Of a stretch of 64,000 nt of DNA, positions 33,201 through 45,200 are shown piece after piece. The DNA is taken from NCBI GenBank assembly GCA_036927565.1, contig JAYESD010000012.1, positions 3,410,001-3,474,000 of the forward strand, in the 5' to 3' direction. The translations under genes were made by a program, and so were the position numbers. This stretch comes from Tuctoria greenei. Lineage: Eukaryota; Streptophyta; Magnoliopsida; Poales; Poaceae. The notes beneath the pieces were generated by a model that ran no database searches, was not told where the DNA came from, and saw only the letters and a program-made list of their open reading frames with translations. How positions within the stretch are numbered: the stretch's first letter is position 1; every line of letters begins with the position of its first letter.

Positions 33201-36200
33201 AGGAAGGCGAAAAAGACATATACAAGATGACGAAACTTCGCGAGAGGAAGGTGAGGGATCTCAATCAAGTCAAATGCATTAAGGATGAAGCAGATTAAAT
33301 TCTATTGAAGGATGAAGAGATTAGGAATAGATGGCGGGACTACTACGAAGAACTATTCAATGACGGGAATGAGAGCATTAGGTTTGAGTTGAATGACTCA
33401 TTTGATGACACTAACAGGCAACATGCGGTTTGTGCGGAGGATACAAGAGTCTGAGGTTAGGGATATCTTAAAAAGGATGAAAGGAGGAAAGGCCATCGAC
33501 TCCGATGATGTCCTCATTGAGGTGTGGAGATGTCTGGGGGATGTAGCAATAGTATGGCTCACTAAACTATTTAACCACATTTTTCAGTCAAACAAAATGC
33601 CTGAAGAGTGGCGAAAAAGTATTTTAGTACCTGTCTTCAAAAATAAAGGAGATGTTCAAAATTGTACTAATTACCAAGGAATTAAGCTTATGAGCCATAC
33701 TATGAAGCTCTAGGAGAGAGTGATTGAACACCGCTTGAGGAAAGTGATCAATGTCACTAAAAATCAGTTTGGTTTCATGCTTGAGAGGTCCACCATGGAG
33801 GCACTTTTCCTACCCCTCAGTTTATGGAGAGATATAGGGAGCAAAATAAGGATCTACATATGGTGTTCATTGACTTGGAGAAGGCATATGATAAGATACC
33901 AAGGCAGGTCATATGGTGAGCGCTAGAAAAACACAAAGTCCCAACAAAATACGCTAATCTTATCAAGGATATGTACAATAATGTGGTGACAAGTTTGCAC
34001 ATAAGTGATAATGAGACCAATACTTTTCCTTATCACAGTTGGGCTACACCAAGGATCAGCCTTAAGCTCATACATCTTTTCCTTGATAATGGATGAGGTG
34101 TCAAAGGATATATAAGGGGATATCTCTTGGTGTATGCTCTTTGCTGATGATGTAGTGTTGGTATATCAAACTAGAGATGGCGTTGCTAGAAAATCAGAGC
34201 TATGGAGGCAGACCATAAGAGTCCAAAAGGTTTAGACTTAGTAGAACCAAGACCGAGTATATGAGGTGCGACATTAGTGATGTCGGGTGCGACGATAGAA
34301 ATGTTAGTTTACAAGGACAAGTAGTACCTAGGAGGACACATTTCGATATTTAAGATCAATGTTACAAAACAATGGTGATATTGACGAAGATGTGTGCTAT
34401 AGGATCAAGATTGGGTGGATAAAGTGACGGCAAGCATCTTGAATCTTATGTGATAAAAATGTCTCACAAAAACTGAAAGCAAAGTTCTATATGACGGTCA
34501 TCAAACCTGCAATGCTGTATGGAGCAGAATGTTGGCTAACTAAAAGGCAACGTGTCCAACAAATGAGTGTTGCATATATGCACATGTCACGGTGGATGTG
34601 CGGTCAGACACGAAGAGACAAAATTAGGAACGAGGTGATACTTGATAGGGTGGGGGTGACAGCGATTGAGGAGAAGCTAGCCCAACATCGCCAACGGTGG
34701 TTTGAGCATATCTAGCGGAGACCTCCAGAAAAACCGGTTAACAGTAGAATTATAGAGAGTAGAGAAAATTTTAGGAGAGTAAAGGTCAGCCAAGGTTGAC
34801 CAAAGTTGACATGGCAGGAGGTGGTGAAGCGAGATTTAAAGGAGTGGGACATACCTAGAGATTTAGCTTATGATAGGACTGCATGGAAATTAGCAATTCA
34901 TATGCCATAATCTTAGTTTATTCGTATTTTATTACTCTAATCTTCTTTCTTATTATTTTATTTGCAAAATAAATAAAATTCAGAATCATATTTTATTTGT
35001 GTTTTGTTACTCTCATTTTATTTTCTATTATTTCTTCAAAAATTGTTGGGTTTCTTTCTAGCTGACCCCAATTTACTTGGGATAGCCCAAGTAAAATTTT
35101 CTATTACTTGGCTTCAAAAATTGCTCAATGGTCACAGTTAACTTCACCTTACTACTAGATGGGATGGAATGGCGCCTATCAACGGTATATGGGCCCAATC
35201 ACGGCCCAAGGCGAACAGAATTTACTCAATGGATGATGAGCCTAACCATTGAGCAATCGGATAATTGGTTATTCATTGGGGATTTCAACTACTACAGATC
35301 TCCTGAAGACAGAAACCGACCGAGCGCAAGTTCTAGTGACATGCAAACTTTCAACCAAATCATTGGTAACCTGGGGATCATAGAAATACCACTCAAAGGG
35401 AGAAGCTTCACTTGGAGCAATATGCAACATTCGCCGCTATTAGAACAGCTTGACTGGTGCTTCACTTCATTGAACTGGACATCAACCTTCCCCAACACGC
35501 TCCTATTACCGCTTGCCAGGACAACATCAGATCATGTTCCATGCGTCGTCACCATAGGCACGTCAGTACCAAGATCTCAAACATTTAGATTTGAAAACTA
35601 CTGGATCAAACTGCCAGGCTTCCATGAAGTTGTCCAGTCAACGTGGAATGCAACCCACCTCAACCAGATCCCAGATATCGCACGCAGAATCTCGGCAAAA
35701 TTCAAGTTACTAAGAATTGTCCTGAAAAGGTGGAGTCAACAGTTTGGGAACATAACCAAACTACTACAAGAAAATAATGAAGTCATCATGGTGATAGACA
35801 AACTGGAAGAGCAACGTCAGTTGTACAACCTAGAATCCACATTCAGGGATTTGATAAAAGACAATGTACGGATGTTACTGCATGCCAAAAATGTATATTG
35901 GAAGCAAAGATACACGGAAAGATGGGTCAAGCTGGGGGATGAACCTACAAAATTCTTTCATGCGGCAGCTACAGACCGATACAGAAGAAACACCATCTCC
36001 TCTCTTCTGGACCCGCAGGGGGAAAATATCTTGGATCACACTGCAAAGGCAGTTGTTCTATGGCAAGAATATAAAAACAGATTGGGCACTTCAGAAGGGA
36101 TCACTAGAGAAATATTCATGAACAACATTACACAAGTTCCGCTAGATATGCTAGCAGTGGAATTCGCAACCCATGAAATAGATGACACAATTAAACAAAT

Positions 36201-39200
36201 GCCGAGTGACAAAGCACTAGGTCCAGACGGCTTCAACAATAAGTTTTACAAAGTATGCTGGGCAATTATTAAAACAGACATGCACCAGTTATGCCGAGAA
36301 TTCTTCCATGGGACAGCCAACATCCAACCCTTGAATGGATCGTACATCACGTTGATCCCAAAAGTTGCCAATCCAACTTGGACAAATGACTTCAGGCCAA
36401 TCTCATTGCTGAACTCAAGCATCAAGCTAATCACCAAAATTCTGGCCAATAGGCTGTAGAAACAAATCGCGAAGATCATCCACCCAAACCAATATGGATT
36501 CATAAAAGGAAGAACGATTCAAGATTGCCTAGCGTGGAATTATGAATACCTATATCAATGCAAGAAATCTAAGCAGCCCATCATAGTTCTCAAGATAGAC
36601 TTCGAGAAGGCTTTTGACCTGGTGGAATATGAAGCCATCACCTTGATGCTTCATCACCATGGTTTTCCAATCAAATGGACCGAATGGGTCTCAGAAATAC
36701 TGAAAACAGCATCAACATCTATTCTGCTCAATGGAACTCCGGGGAAATTCATACACTGCAAGAGATGAGTTAGACAGGGAGATCCACTGTCACCGTTGCT
36801 CTTTGTGTTAGCAACAGAATTGCTACAACATCTTATAGCCCTAGCAAGCAATACAGGGTTACTCTCACATCCCCTCCAACACACGGTTACTCTCACATCC
36901 CCTCCAACACACGACACACCTGGGCTTCCCCATAGTCCAATATGCGGATGACACTATCATCGCACTTAAAGCAAATCAGAAAGAGTTATTCTTCTTCAAG
37001 AACCTACTCCATACCTTTGGAAGGGCAACAAGGCTGAAAGTGAACATGGAAAAATCCTGCATGATACCAATCAACCTATCTGCTACGGATACAGAACTCA
37101 TGGCAGGAACTTTGGGATGCAAATTGGGGGCCTTCCCATTCAACTACCTAGGTCTCCCGATGTCCACGATCAAACAAAAAATCCAACACTTTCAAGAACT
37201 AGTGGGGAAAATAGAAAGGAAATTCAACGTCATATCAGGACACCTTTCAATGGGAGGACGATGCACACTAGTGGACAACCTTATATCAACAATACGTTAT
37301 ACGCTATGTGTACGTTGGAAGTTAGACTGAGAGTGCTAAGAACAATCGACCCTCTTCCTTGGGCCGCCTCCCCCTCAGCCACAAGTGCCCCCTCCTTTGC
37401 ACTCCTCGCCCGGGCCTCCTTCGAGGGCTTCTTTGCCCGCTAGCGCTGCTATTCCGGCAGCTTTGCTGGTGGGACCATCCCCTCCTCCCTCGGTTGCGGC
37501 ACCTCCGTCTGTAGGGTCCTCTCCTGACCCGTCTCATCCTGCTCCTTCCGCCACCCCCTCCAGCTTCTCTTGGATGAAGAAGAGTTGGTTGTCCGCATCC
37601 AAGTCGAAGTCCACGCCATCAGTGTCGGCCCCCTCTGTGGCAGCTGCGCCGGTCACCTCCCCGCCTAGTTCCACCTCTGGTGCTTCCCAGGTCTCTATTC
37701 CACTCCCCACCGTGCCTTTGGAGCCCAACCTGCAGCCCTGCTCCACTACTTCTCCCCTTTCACCGCCTTTCATTTGTCCTGTGTCGTTGCCTCTCCGTTC
37801 CCCACCATTGTCCCCTCTGAGGCCGTCTCCACCCAAGTCGTCTCTCCCTCCTCTCTTGCCCTCCCCAACCTCGTCGGGCACTCTCTTGTGTCGGTTCTCA
37901 CCCGCACCATCTGGTTGCGGTCCCCGTCGGTAGGCTGTCCGATCAGTCCCTACGGATCTGATCGGTAAGTGCTTCAACTGCTTCTCCCCGACCACTTTGC
38001 TGCAATGTGTAAGGAGGCCACACGTTGCTTCCGCTGCAAGGGAGAAGGCCACAAAGCATGCAATTGCGTGCTTGCCCATCACCGATCTTCTTCAACCTCG
38101 CCTACTGCCTCACCGCCTCCATCAACAACTCTTGTGGCTACTTCTCCAGTCCAAGAGGACATCATCACCACTACCTCTGAGAAGCTAGAATGTGTTTGCC
38201 GTAGCTGCCCATTTTCTCTAGCTGTAGCTGCTTTGGTTGATTCATTTAGGCCCACTCCCTCCTTTGTCAAAGTTCAGCGTGTGGTAATCCACCTTGACAA
38301 GGAGCCGCACCTCAAGCCGGCTCTAGGGTCCTATACTAAGAAAGCAAAGACTTTGTGGTCCCGCCGTAAGGCCTTCGATCCTCAAATGGTTCATCCAGTG
38401 GTCGTTGAGCGATTGTTCGATGGGTGGGATCCTATGATCCATGAAGTTGTAATCTCTTTGGGAGTGACACCTAATGTTGGATGATCTTCTATTTGTAGTC
38501 TGTTTAAGTGTTGTAGACTGTTGGTAGCTTGTTAGTTATGTTTGGTCGTATTTGTTTGTACCGGTCGCGTATCAGTTTGTAATGGTCGTGTTGTATGGCC
38601 ATCTCGGCCATCTTCTATTTTTTTAATTAATATAATTCACTGCGGGGGTCTCCCTTGCAGTTTTGGTTCAAAAAAAAAAAAAAACAATCGACCGAATAAG
38701 AAAAAACTGCCTATGGAGGGGCTCAGATATAACTGGTAAGGGAAAACCGCTAGTCAAATGGACCAACGTCACTAGACCGAAGAACAAAGGGGGTCTGGGC
38801 CTCAAGAATCTGGAAGAAATGAACAATTCACTCCTTCAAAAGTGTCTGTACAAACTGTACAACAAAAGGGACATTCCCTGAGTTCAACTTATTCTAGCAA
38901 CCTATTGCCATGACAGATCTGCACCACACTCCCACACAAACAAGAGATCCTTCTGGTGGAGGGATGTAATTGGTACGTGGCCAACCTTCAAGATGAATGC
39001 AAAGCTAACAATGGGATCAGGTGAAACTGCTCTTCTTTGGGAAGATGACTAGTCAGGAGAGGTGCTCAGGGACAGATTGCCGCATGCACACTCATATGCA
39101 AAGAAACCAAACATCTTTGTGGTGTAGTTCCGTCATCAAACAAGCATACAAAACAACTTTCACACCCTACTCTTGGAGATTGCAGTGACTGAAATACAAC

Positions 39201-42200
39201 AACTCATTCAAATTATACAGCAACCTCATGAGTTGCAAGCACAACATATTCCTGATGTCTGGACATTTCTCAATGGAGCAAGCAGGATGAAAACAAGTTG
39301 GATTTACAACTCAGTCTTTCTAAATATTGTGCAACCCAGACCGATGGACTGGATCTGGAAGGCAAGAATGACAAAAAGAATCAAAATCTTCTGCTGGCTA
39401 ATGTTCTTAGACAAGCTAAACTCACAAAACATACTAAGGAGGAGAAAATACAAGCTGGATAATGATGACTACTCATGTGTGCTTTGCAACTCAGCCACGG
39501 AAGAGTTCACATATCATCTATTCTTCACCTGTCCATTTAGCACGACATGCTGGGATTTTCTTCACCTCAATTGGGATCACACACTACCATTCTTCACAAC
39601 CATTGAGTTGGCAGGCGCAACGTGGGGACACGGATTCATGGAGATCTTCTCGATTGCGACTTGGGAAATCTGGAAGCAGCGTAATGGCAAGATCTTTAGA
39701 GGAGACCAACCCTCGCCGCATTCGTGGAAAAATGAGTTTCGCAATTCTATTAGTACTTGGTCTATTAGGTTCAAGCCTAATGTCAGAGCTAGAATCCTTC
39801 TTTGGCTGAACAGCCTGTTTCAGAGTCCTATCTCAGGAAGCTAAAAGTGTAATCCTAACTGTAGTTCACTTACTTATTCTTCAATATATATTAACACAGT
39901 CGGGGTTTCCCCTACTGTTTTGATAAAAAAAACTTACTTGGGATAAAGACTTGGTTGTTGTTGTCGTACTCTTTTATCGAAAAACGCAGGAGAGCTGCGC
40001 TTCATTATATTAAGAAGAAAGGTTAAAGAAAAAACGTACAACTCACACTACTGTTATGTACAACAAACATGAATGATAGAATGAATTGCTTGATTAATCA
40101 TAGGATCTAGGTACATATTTATAGATACATAGATGGGCCGTACAGGCTAGGCCCAAACACAGTCCAACACCCCTCCGCAGTCCCAACATCTAGCCACAAC
40201 AGATGTTGAGACTGGACCGAAACTCAGAAAACAAAGTCGACGGGAGTCCCTTCGTGAAGATATCGGCAAACTGTGACGTCGTCAGCACGTGGAGAACTCG
40301 AACCTCACCGCGTGCAACCCGCTCACGAACAAAGTGAAGATCAATCTCCACATGTTTCGTGCGCTGGTGCTGAACGGGATTGGTGGATAGGTAAACGGCG
40401 CTGACATTATCACAGTAGACCAACGTGCTCCGGGCGACAGGGGAGTGGAGCTCCTGAAGTAACTGCTGGAGCCAAGATGCCTCTGCTACGCCGTTAGCCA
40501 CGGCGCGGTACTCCGCCTCAGCGCTGGAGCGAGAAACCACGGGCTGCCGCTTCGAGGACCAGGAGACAAGATTCCCCCCCAGGAAGACGGCGTAGCCAGA
40601 GGTGGAACGGCGGGTATCAGGGCACCCCGCCCAGTCAGCGTCGGTGTAGACCACCAACTCAGAAGGCGAGTCACGTCGAAGGAGAAGGCCGTAGTCGAGG
40701 GAGCCGCGCAGGTACCGAAGAATCCGCTTCATCGCCGTGAGGTGCGTCTCCCGCGGATCATGCATGTGGAGACACACCTGCTGAACCGCGTATGAGATAT
40801 CCGGCCTGGTGAAGGTGAGGTACTGCAGGGCACCTGCAAGACTCCTGTAAGAGGTGGGGTCGGCGACCGAGGCGCCGTCAGCCGAAGCCAGCTTCGCCTG
40901 AGTGTCCACGGGAGTGGAGCACGACTTACCATCAGCCATGCCCGCTCGCTCAAGGATATCCAGACAGTACTGGCGCTGGTGGAGGAACAGAGCGTCCGGA
41001 CGGTGCTCGACCGCAACGCCCAGGAAGTGGTGGACCTGGCCGAGGTCCTTCATCGCGAACTCGCGCTGCAGTGCGGAGATCGTGCGCTGAAGAAGAGCCG
41101 AGCTGGACGCCGTGAGGACAATATCGTCCACGTACAGGAGGAGGTAGACAGTGTCACCCTCATGCCTGTAAACGAAGAGCGAGGTGTCCGACTTGGCCTC
41201 GACGAAGCCAAGCGAGGCCAGGAAGGAGGCGAACCGGCTGTACCAAGCCCGAGGCGCCTGCTTCAGCCCGTATAGAGACTTGTTCAGCCGGCAGACCAAG
41301 TCTGGACGGGCTGAATCAACGAACCCTGTCGGCTGACTGCAGTACACCGTCTCTGTCAGCGTCCCGTGAAGGAAGGCGTTCTTGACGTCCAGCTGGTGGA
41401 CAGGCCAAGAACGCGAGAGAGCCAACGACAGAACAGTCCGTACTGTCGCTGGCTTAACCACCGGACTGAAGGTCTCGTCGTAGTCCACTCCAGGGCGCTG
41501 AGTGAAGCCCCGAAGTACCCAACGAGCCTTATATCTCTCCAGGGAGCCATCCGCCTTCCTCTTATGCGTGAAAACCCACTTGCCCGTGACAACGTTGCCA
41601 CGGGAAGGACGGGGAGCCAGGTCCCATGTCCGGTTGGCAAGTAGGGCCGCATACTCCTCCATAGCGCGGCGCCAGTGAGGGTCAGCGAGTGCGCTACGGA
41701 CGGAGGTCGGTATAGGTGATACCGAAGAGAAAGTGGATGGTGTTGGTGTCGTCGAAGAGAGTACCACTCCGGAGAACCTCTCAAGAGGCCGGAGAACCCC
41801 AGCGGCACGTTTAGTCACCATCGGGTGAACGTGTCCTGGGTCCCGGTGAAGCAACGGTGGGTGGTACACCGAGGGCTCCGGACGCGTAGGCGTAGAGGCA
41901 CCAACCCGCTCTCGTCGCTGGTAGACAAGAGCAGGATCGGCGAACCGTGGAACAGGGGCCGCGCGTGGCGCAGCGGGGGACGCGGGAGCCGGAGTAGTCG
42001 TCGGGTCCCCGCACAGCGCAGGAGTCGAGGCCGGAGACGCCGAGGCCGCGCGTGGCGCAGCTGTAGGGGTCGCCGGGGCCGCGCGTGGCGCGGGAGTCGA
42101 GGCCGGAGACGTTGGGGCCGCACGTGGCGCAGCCGTAGGGGACGTAGGGACCTCGTGTGCCGCAGGAGTCGAGGTCGGAGACACCGTTGCCGCGCGTGGC

Positions 42201-45200
42201 GCAGCTGTAGAAGGCGCCAGGACCTCATGTGGTGCAGGAGACGAGGTCGGAGACGCCGGGGCCGCGCGTGGCGCAGCAGGAGACGTCGGTGCCACACATG
42301 GTGCGGCACTCGTCCCCAGGGTCGACGGAGCCTGGGCACCAACCCGCACTCGTCGCTGGTAGACGAGAGCAGGGTCAGTGAACCGCCGAGTCGTGGCTGT
42401 AGGAGGCACAGCCGGAGTCACCACAGGTGTCGGTGCTGCATAAGGTGCAGCTGGCGACGTCGTGGGAGCCACCTGGGAACTGGTGGGTGATGTACCTGCA
42501 AAAAAAGGCCAAGGCAGCTGTGGTGGAGCAGCCTCGGTGTCAGTAGAAAAAAGCGAGTCCAGCTCTGCAGCTGAACCAGAGGTGGAGGAAGAAAAGGGGA
42601 AGGATGACTCGTCGAAGACGACGTGCCGAGAGATCAAAATGCGGTGGGTAGAGAGGTCGAGGCACCGGTATCCCTTATGCTCAAGGGAGTACCCAAGAAA
42701 GACACACCTAGTAGAGCGGGGCGCAAGCTTATGTGGAGCAGTGGCGGAAAGATTAGAGTAGCAGGCGCACCCGAAGACACGGAGGTGGTCGTAGAGAGGG
42801 GTAGTGCCATACAGGGCAAAGAAAGGAGTCGGTGCCCGAATCGCCTTGGTAGGAAGGCGATTAAGGAGGAAGGTGGCAGTGTGAAGTGCCTCTACCCAGT
42901 AGCGAGCGGGGATGGATGCCTGAAACATCAAGGAACGCATGACATCATTAGTGGTGCGAAGCATGCGCTCAGCCTTGCCATTCTGAGGAGATGTGTATGG
43001 GCAAGACATGCGTAGCTGTGTGCCATGTGTAAGGAGAAAGTTACGGAGTCGCGAGTTGTCAAACTCTCGTCCGTTGTCACACTGGAGAGCACGAACAGTA
43101 CGCCCAAACTGTGTGGAAACCCAAGTGAAGAAGTGAGAGAGAGTATCAAATGTCTCGGATTTCAGACGTAATGGAAAAGTCCAAGAGAAATGTGAGAAAT
43201 CATCAAGTACCACCAAATAATATTTAAAACCCGAGACACTGATAACAGGAGATGTCCACAAATCGCAATGGATAAGATCAAAAATATGTTGCACATGAGA
43301 CACAGAAGTGGTAAAGGGAAGCCTAACATGGCGACCAAGCTGACAAGCGTGACACAATGACTCATGTGTGCCCCTAGTACACGAGATAACTGAACTACTA
43401 GACAACTTCGACATAGCATCAGCGCCAGGGTGACCAAGCCGACGGTGCCAAGTAGCGGACGAAGCTGTCGTAGCCAGAGCAAAAGACGAAGACGCAGCGG
43501 AAGAAGGAAGTCGAAGAGTGTACAGGGGCCCCGGACTATCACATCGAAGAAGAAGACGCCGAGTGGAAAGATCCTTCACAGACAAACCAAAAGGATCAAA
43601 CTCAACAGAAATATTATTATCAGTGGTGAAACGACGAATGGAAAGCAAATTTTGAATAATGTCTGGAGCAACAAGAATATTATTAAGATGGAATGAACCC
43701 GGAGAAACTGAGTCACCTACTGAGGTGACTGGAAGAACGGATCCATTTCCAACAACGATCGATGAAGGAAATGACGGATGAGGTGTGTGGGTAGAGGAGA
43801 GAATACCAGCATCTGGGGTGGTGTGGTAGGAGGCGCCAGAATCAGCCACCCAATCAGTAGTCGGTGGTGTAAGGTGCATGGTGCTGAAGGAAGACGCCAA
43901 GTCCTGACGGTCCCACCACATGGGCGGCTCCTGGAGAGGTGCTGGTGGCTCCGAGTACCCAACGGGGTAGGAAGCACCGTCGTAGGCTGGAGTGGGCGAT
44001 CAAGCCACAGGGCGACCAGGTCCACCATAGCCCGGATGGGCTACATACGCAGCTGGAGGACGTGGCTGGCGCGGAGTGGAGGAAGTCGGTGGAGCCCCAA
44101 GAAGACCCGGAGACGGTCCAGGCCACATAGAGATCTGGCCAGTCCACGGGTTGTACGGTGTGGGCCAGGGCGCACCTCCCTGGCCAGTGCCACCAGTACT
44201 ACCACCAGTAGGAGCAGTGGACGTAGGAGTGCCGCCAGCACCTCGTCCTGTGCGCCTTCCGCCGCGACGTCGACGAGCACCACCCCCAGAGCCAGCAGAG
44301 GCACCCGGGGCGGTAGGTGGAGTAGGTGATCGCGGTAGTGGTCCCCCAGAAGACGGTGGGCGTGAAGGCTGCCCGGAGCCATAGAAGGCTGTGGCAGACC
44401 CAGAGGTAGTAGACCCACCCGCCGTGATCTCCTCAAGCTCAAGGTCAGACCAGACCTTCTCGAAGGTCGGTGGTGGCTCCATACGGAGAAGCCAGAAGCG
44501 AAGATGGCTGAAGCGCTCGTTCAGGCCGTGAAGGACCCGAAGAACTAGAGTGCTGTCAGCGACCGGCTCGCCAAGGTCGCGCAGGGAGTCAGCCATGCCC
44601 TTCATTTCTCCACAGTAGGCCGAGACGGAGCGGTCACCCTGCACTGTAGTCTGGAACCGTGCGTTAATGTGAAGAGCCCGAGTCGCACGGTTCCCCAAGA
44701 AGTGGTGCTCTAGTATCTGCCAAGCCTGGCGCGCGGTCCCTCCACCGCGCTGTCTGACAAGCTTGTACAGATCATCGGCGAGAGTGCCAAGGATCCAGGC
44801 AAGGACCAGACTGTCCATGCTGATCCAAGAGTCATCCCACGGGGCGTCGTCCTGCTGGACGTGGTCCGCAAGCTGGTACCGCCGTAACGTGAGGAGGAAC
44901 TCGTTACGCCAGCGGGCGTAGGTGGTACAGGTACAACTCAGAACAGTCGGCACTAGTGTCCGAATGTTCTGAACTCCAGCCGCCTAGGCGTGTAGGGCGG
45001 CGGTGAGCGACGCCGAGTATGCGGAGTGCACACCGGTGTCCAAGGTGGGCTCGTACGTCGCGCCCGGCGGTCGGTGAGCGCTCTCCTGGATCTGGTGCGA
45101 GAGAGCAGCCGCCGAGGCGCGCTCCTGCTCTAAGGCAAGAGCGAGTGCCCGCTCGCGATCGCGAGAGGCAGCCAGAGCCGCAAAGACACTGGAGGTGTCC

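Larger units (their letters stand above)
35128..39844 (+). pseudogene. L1 ORF2 (endonuclease, reverse transcriptase, zf-RVT), interrupted
   Basis: Open from 35128 to 36459: the endonuclease second half (LFIGDFNYYRSPEDRNRP, RSFTWSN, SDHVPCVV), a long linker, and the reverse transcriptase start (PSDKALGPDGFNNKFYK, LIPKVANP, DFRPISLLNS). A stop after NRL is followed by GFIKGRTIQDCLAWNYEY, LKIDFEKAFD, RQGDPLSPLLF and QYADDTII, in shifted frames. A 28-bp tandem duplication at 36859-36914 breaks the frame. After the nested element the ORF resumes with IRKNCLWRG and GGLGLKNLEEMN. It ends in the zinc-binding region (39173-39844; KIFCWLMFLDKLNSQNIL, CVLCNSATEEFTYHLFFTCP), stopping at SPISGS. Confidence 0.9.
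35073..39945 (+). mobile_element. L1-type LINE inserted in the RTE tail (5'-truncated)
   Basis: The body 35085-39933 is flanked by perfect 12-bp duplications TTACTTGGGATA (35073-35084, 39934-39945). It begins inside ORF2 endonuclease and ends in an untranslated region, a CAGTCGGGGTTTCCCCTACTG stem-loop (39897-39917) and an A-tail. It contains a nested ORF1-only element (37352-38682). Confidence 0.92.
31697..39955 (+). mobile_element. RTE-type LINE copy 1 (BGAL intron 10), with a nested L1
   Basis: A near full-length RTE LINE. It starts with a leader carrying 66-bp repeats (31849-32030) and ends with the typical RTE 3' tail CTGACCCCAATTTACTTGGG, then GACTTGGTTGTTGTTG. An L1 LINE sits in the tail at 35085-39933, splitting it. 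Without the insertion the element is about 3.4 kb. The antisense L1 at 39973 inserted immediately beside the end of this tail. Confidence 0.88.

Noticed and set aside
32603..34715. Several plus-strand open frames that look like independent genes
   Set aside because: They are consecutive pieces of one decayed RTE ORF.
36859..36914. CRISPR-like direct repeat
   Set aside because: Tandem duplication without spacers in a LINE of a plant genome.
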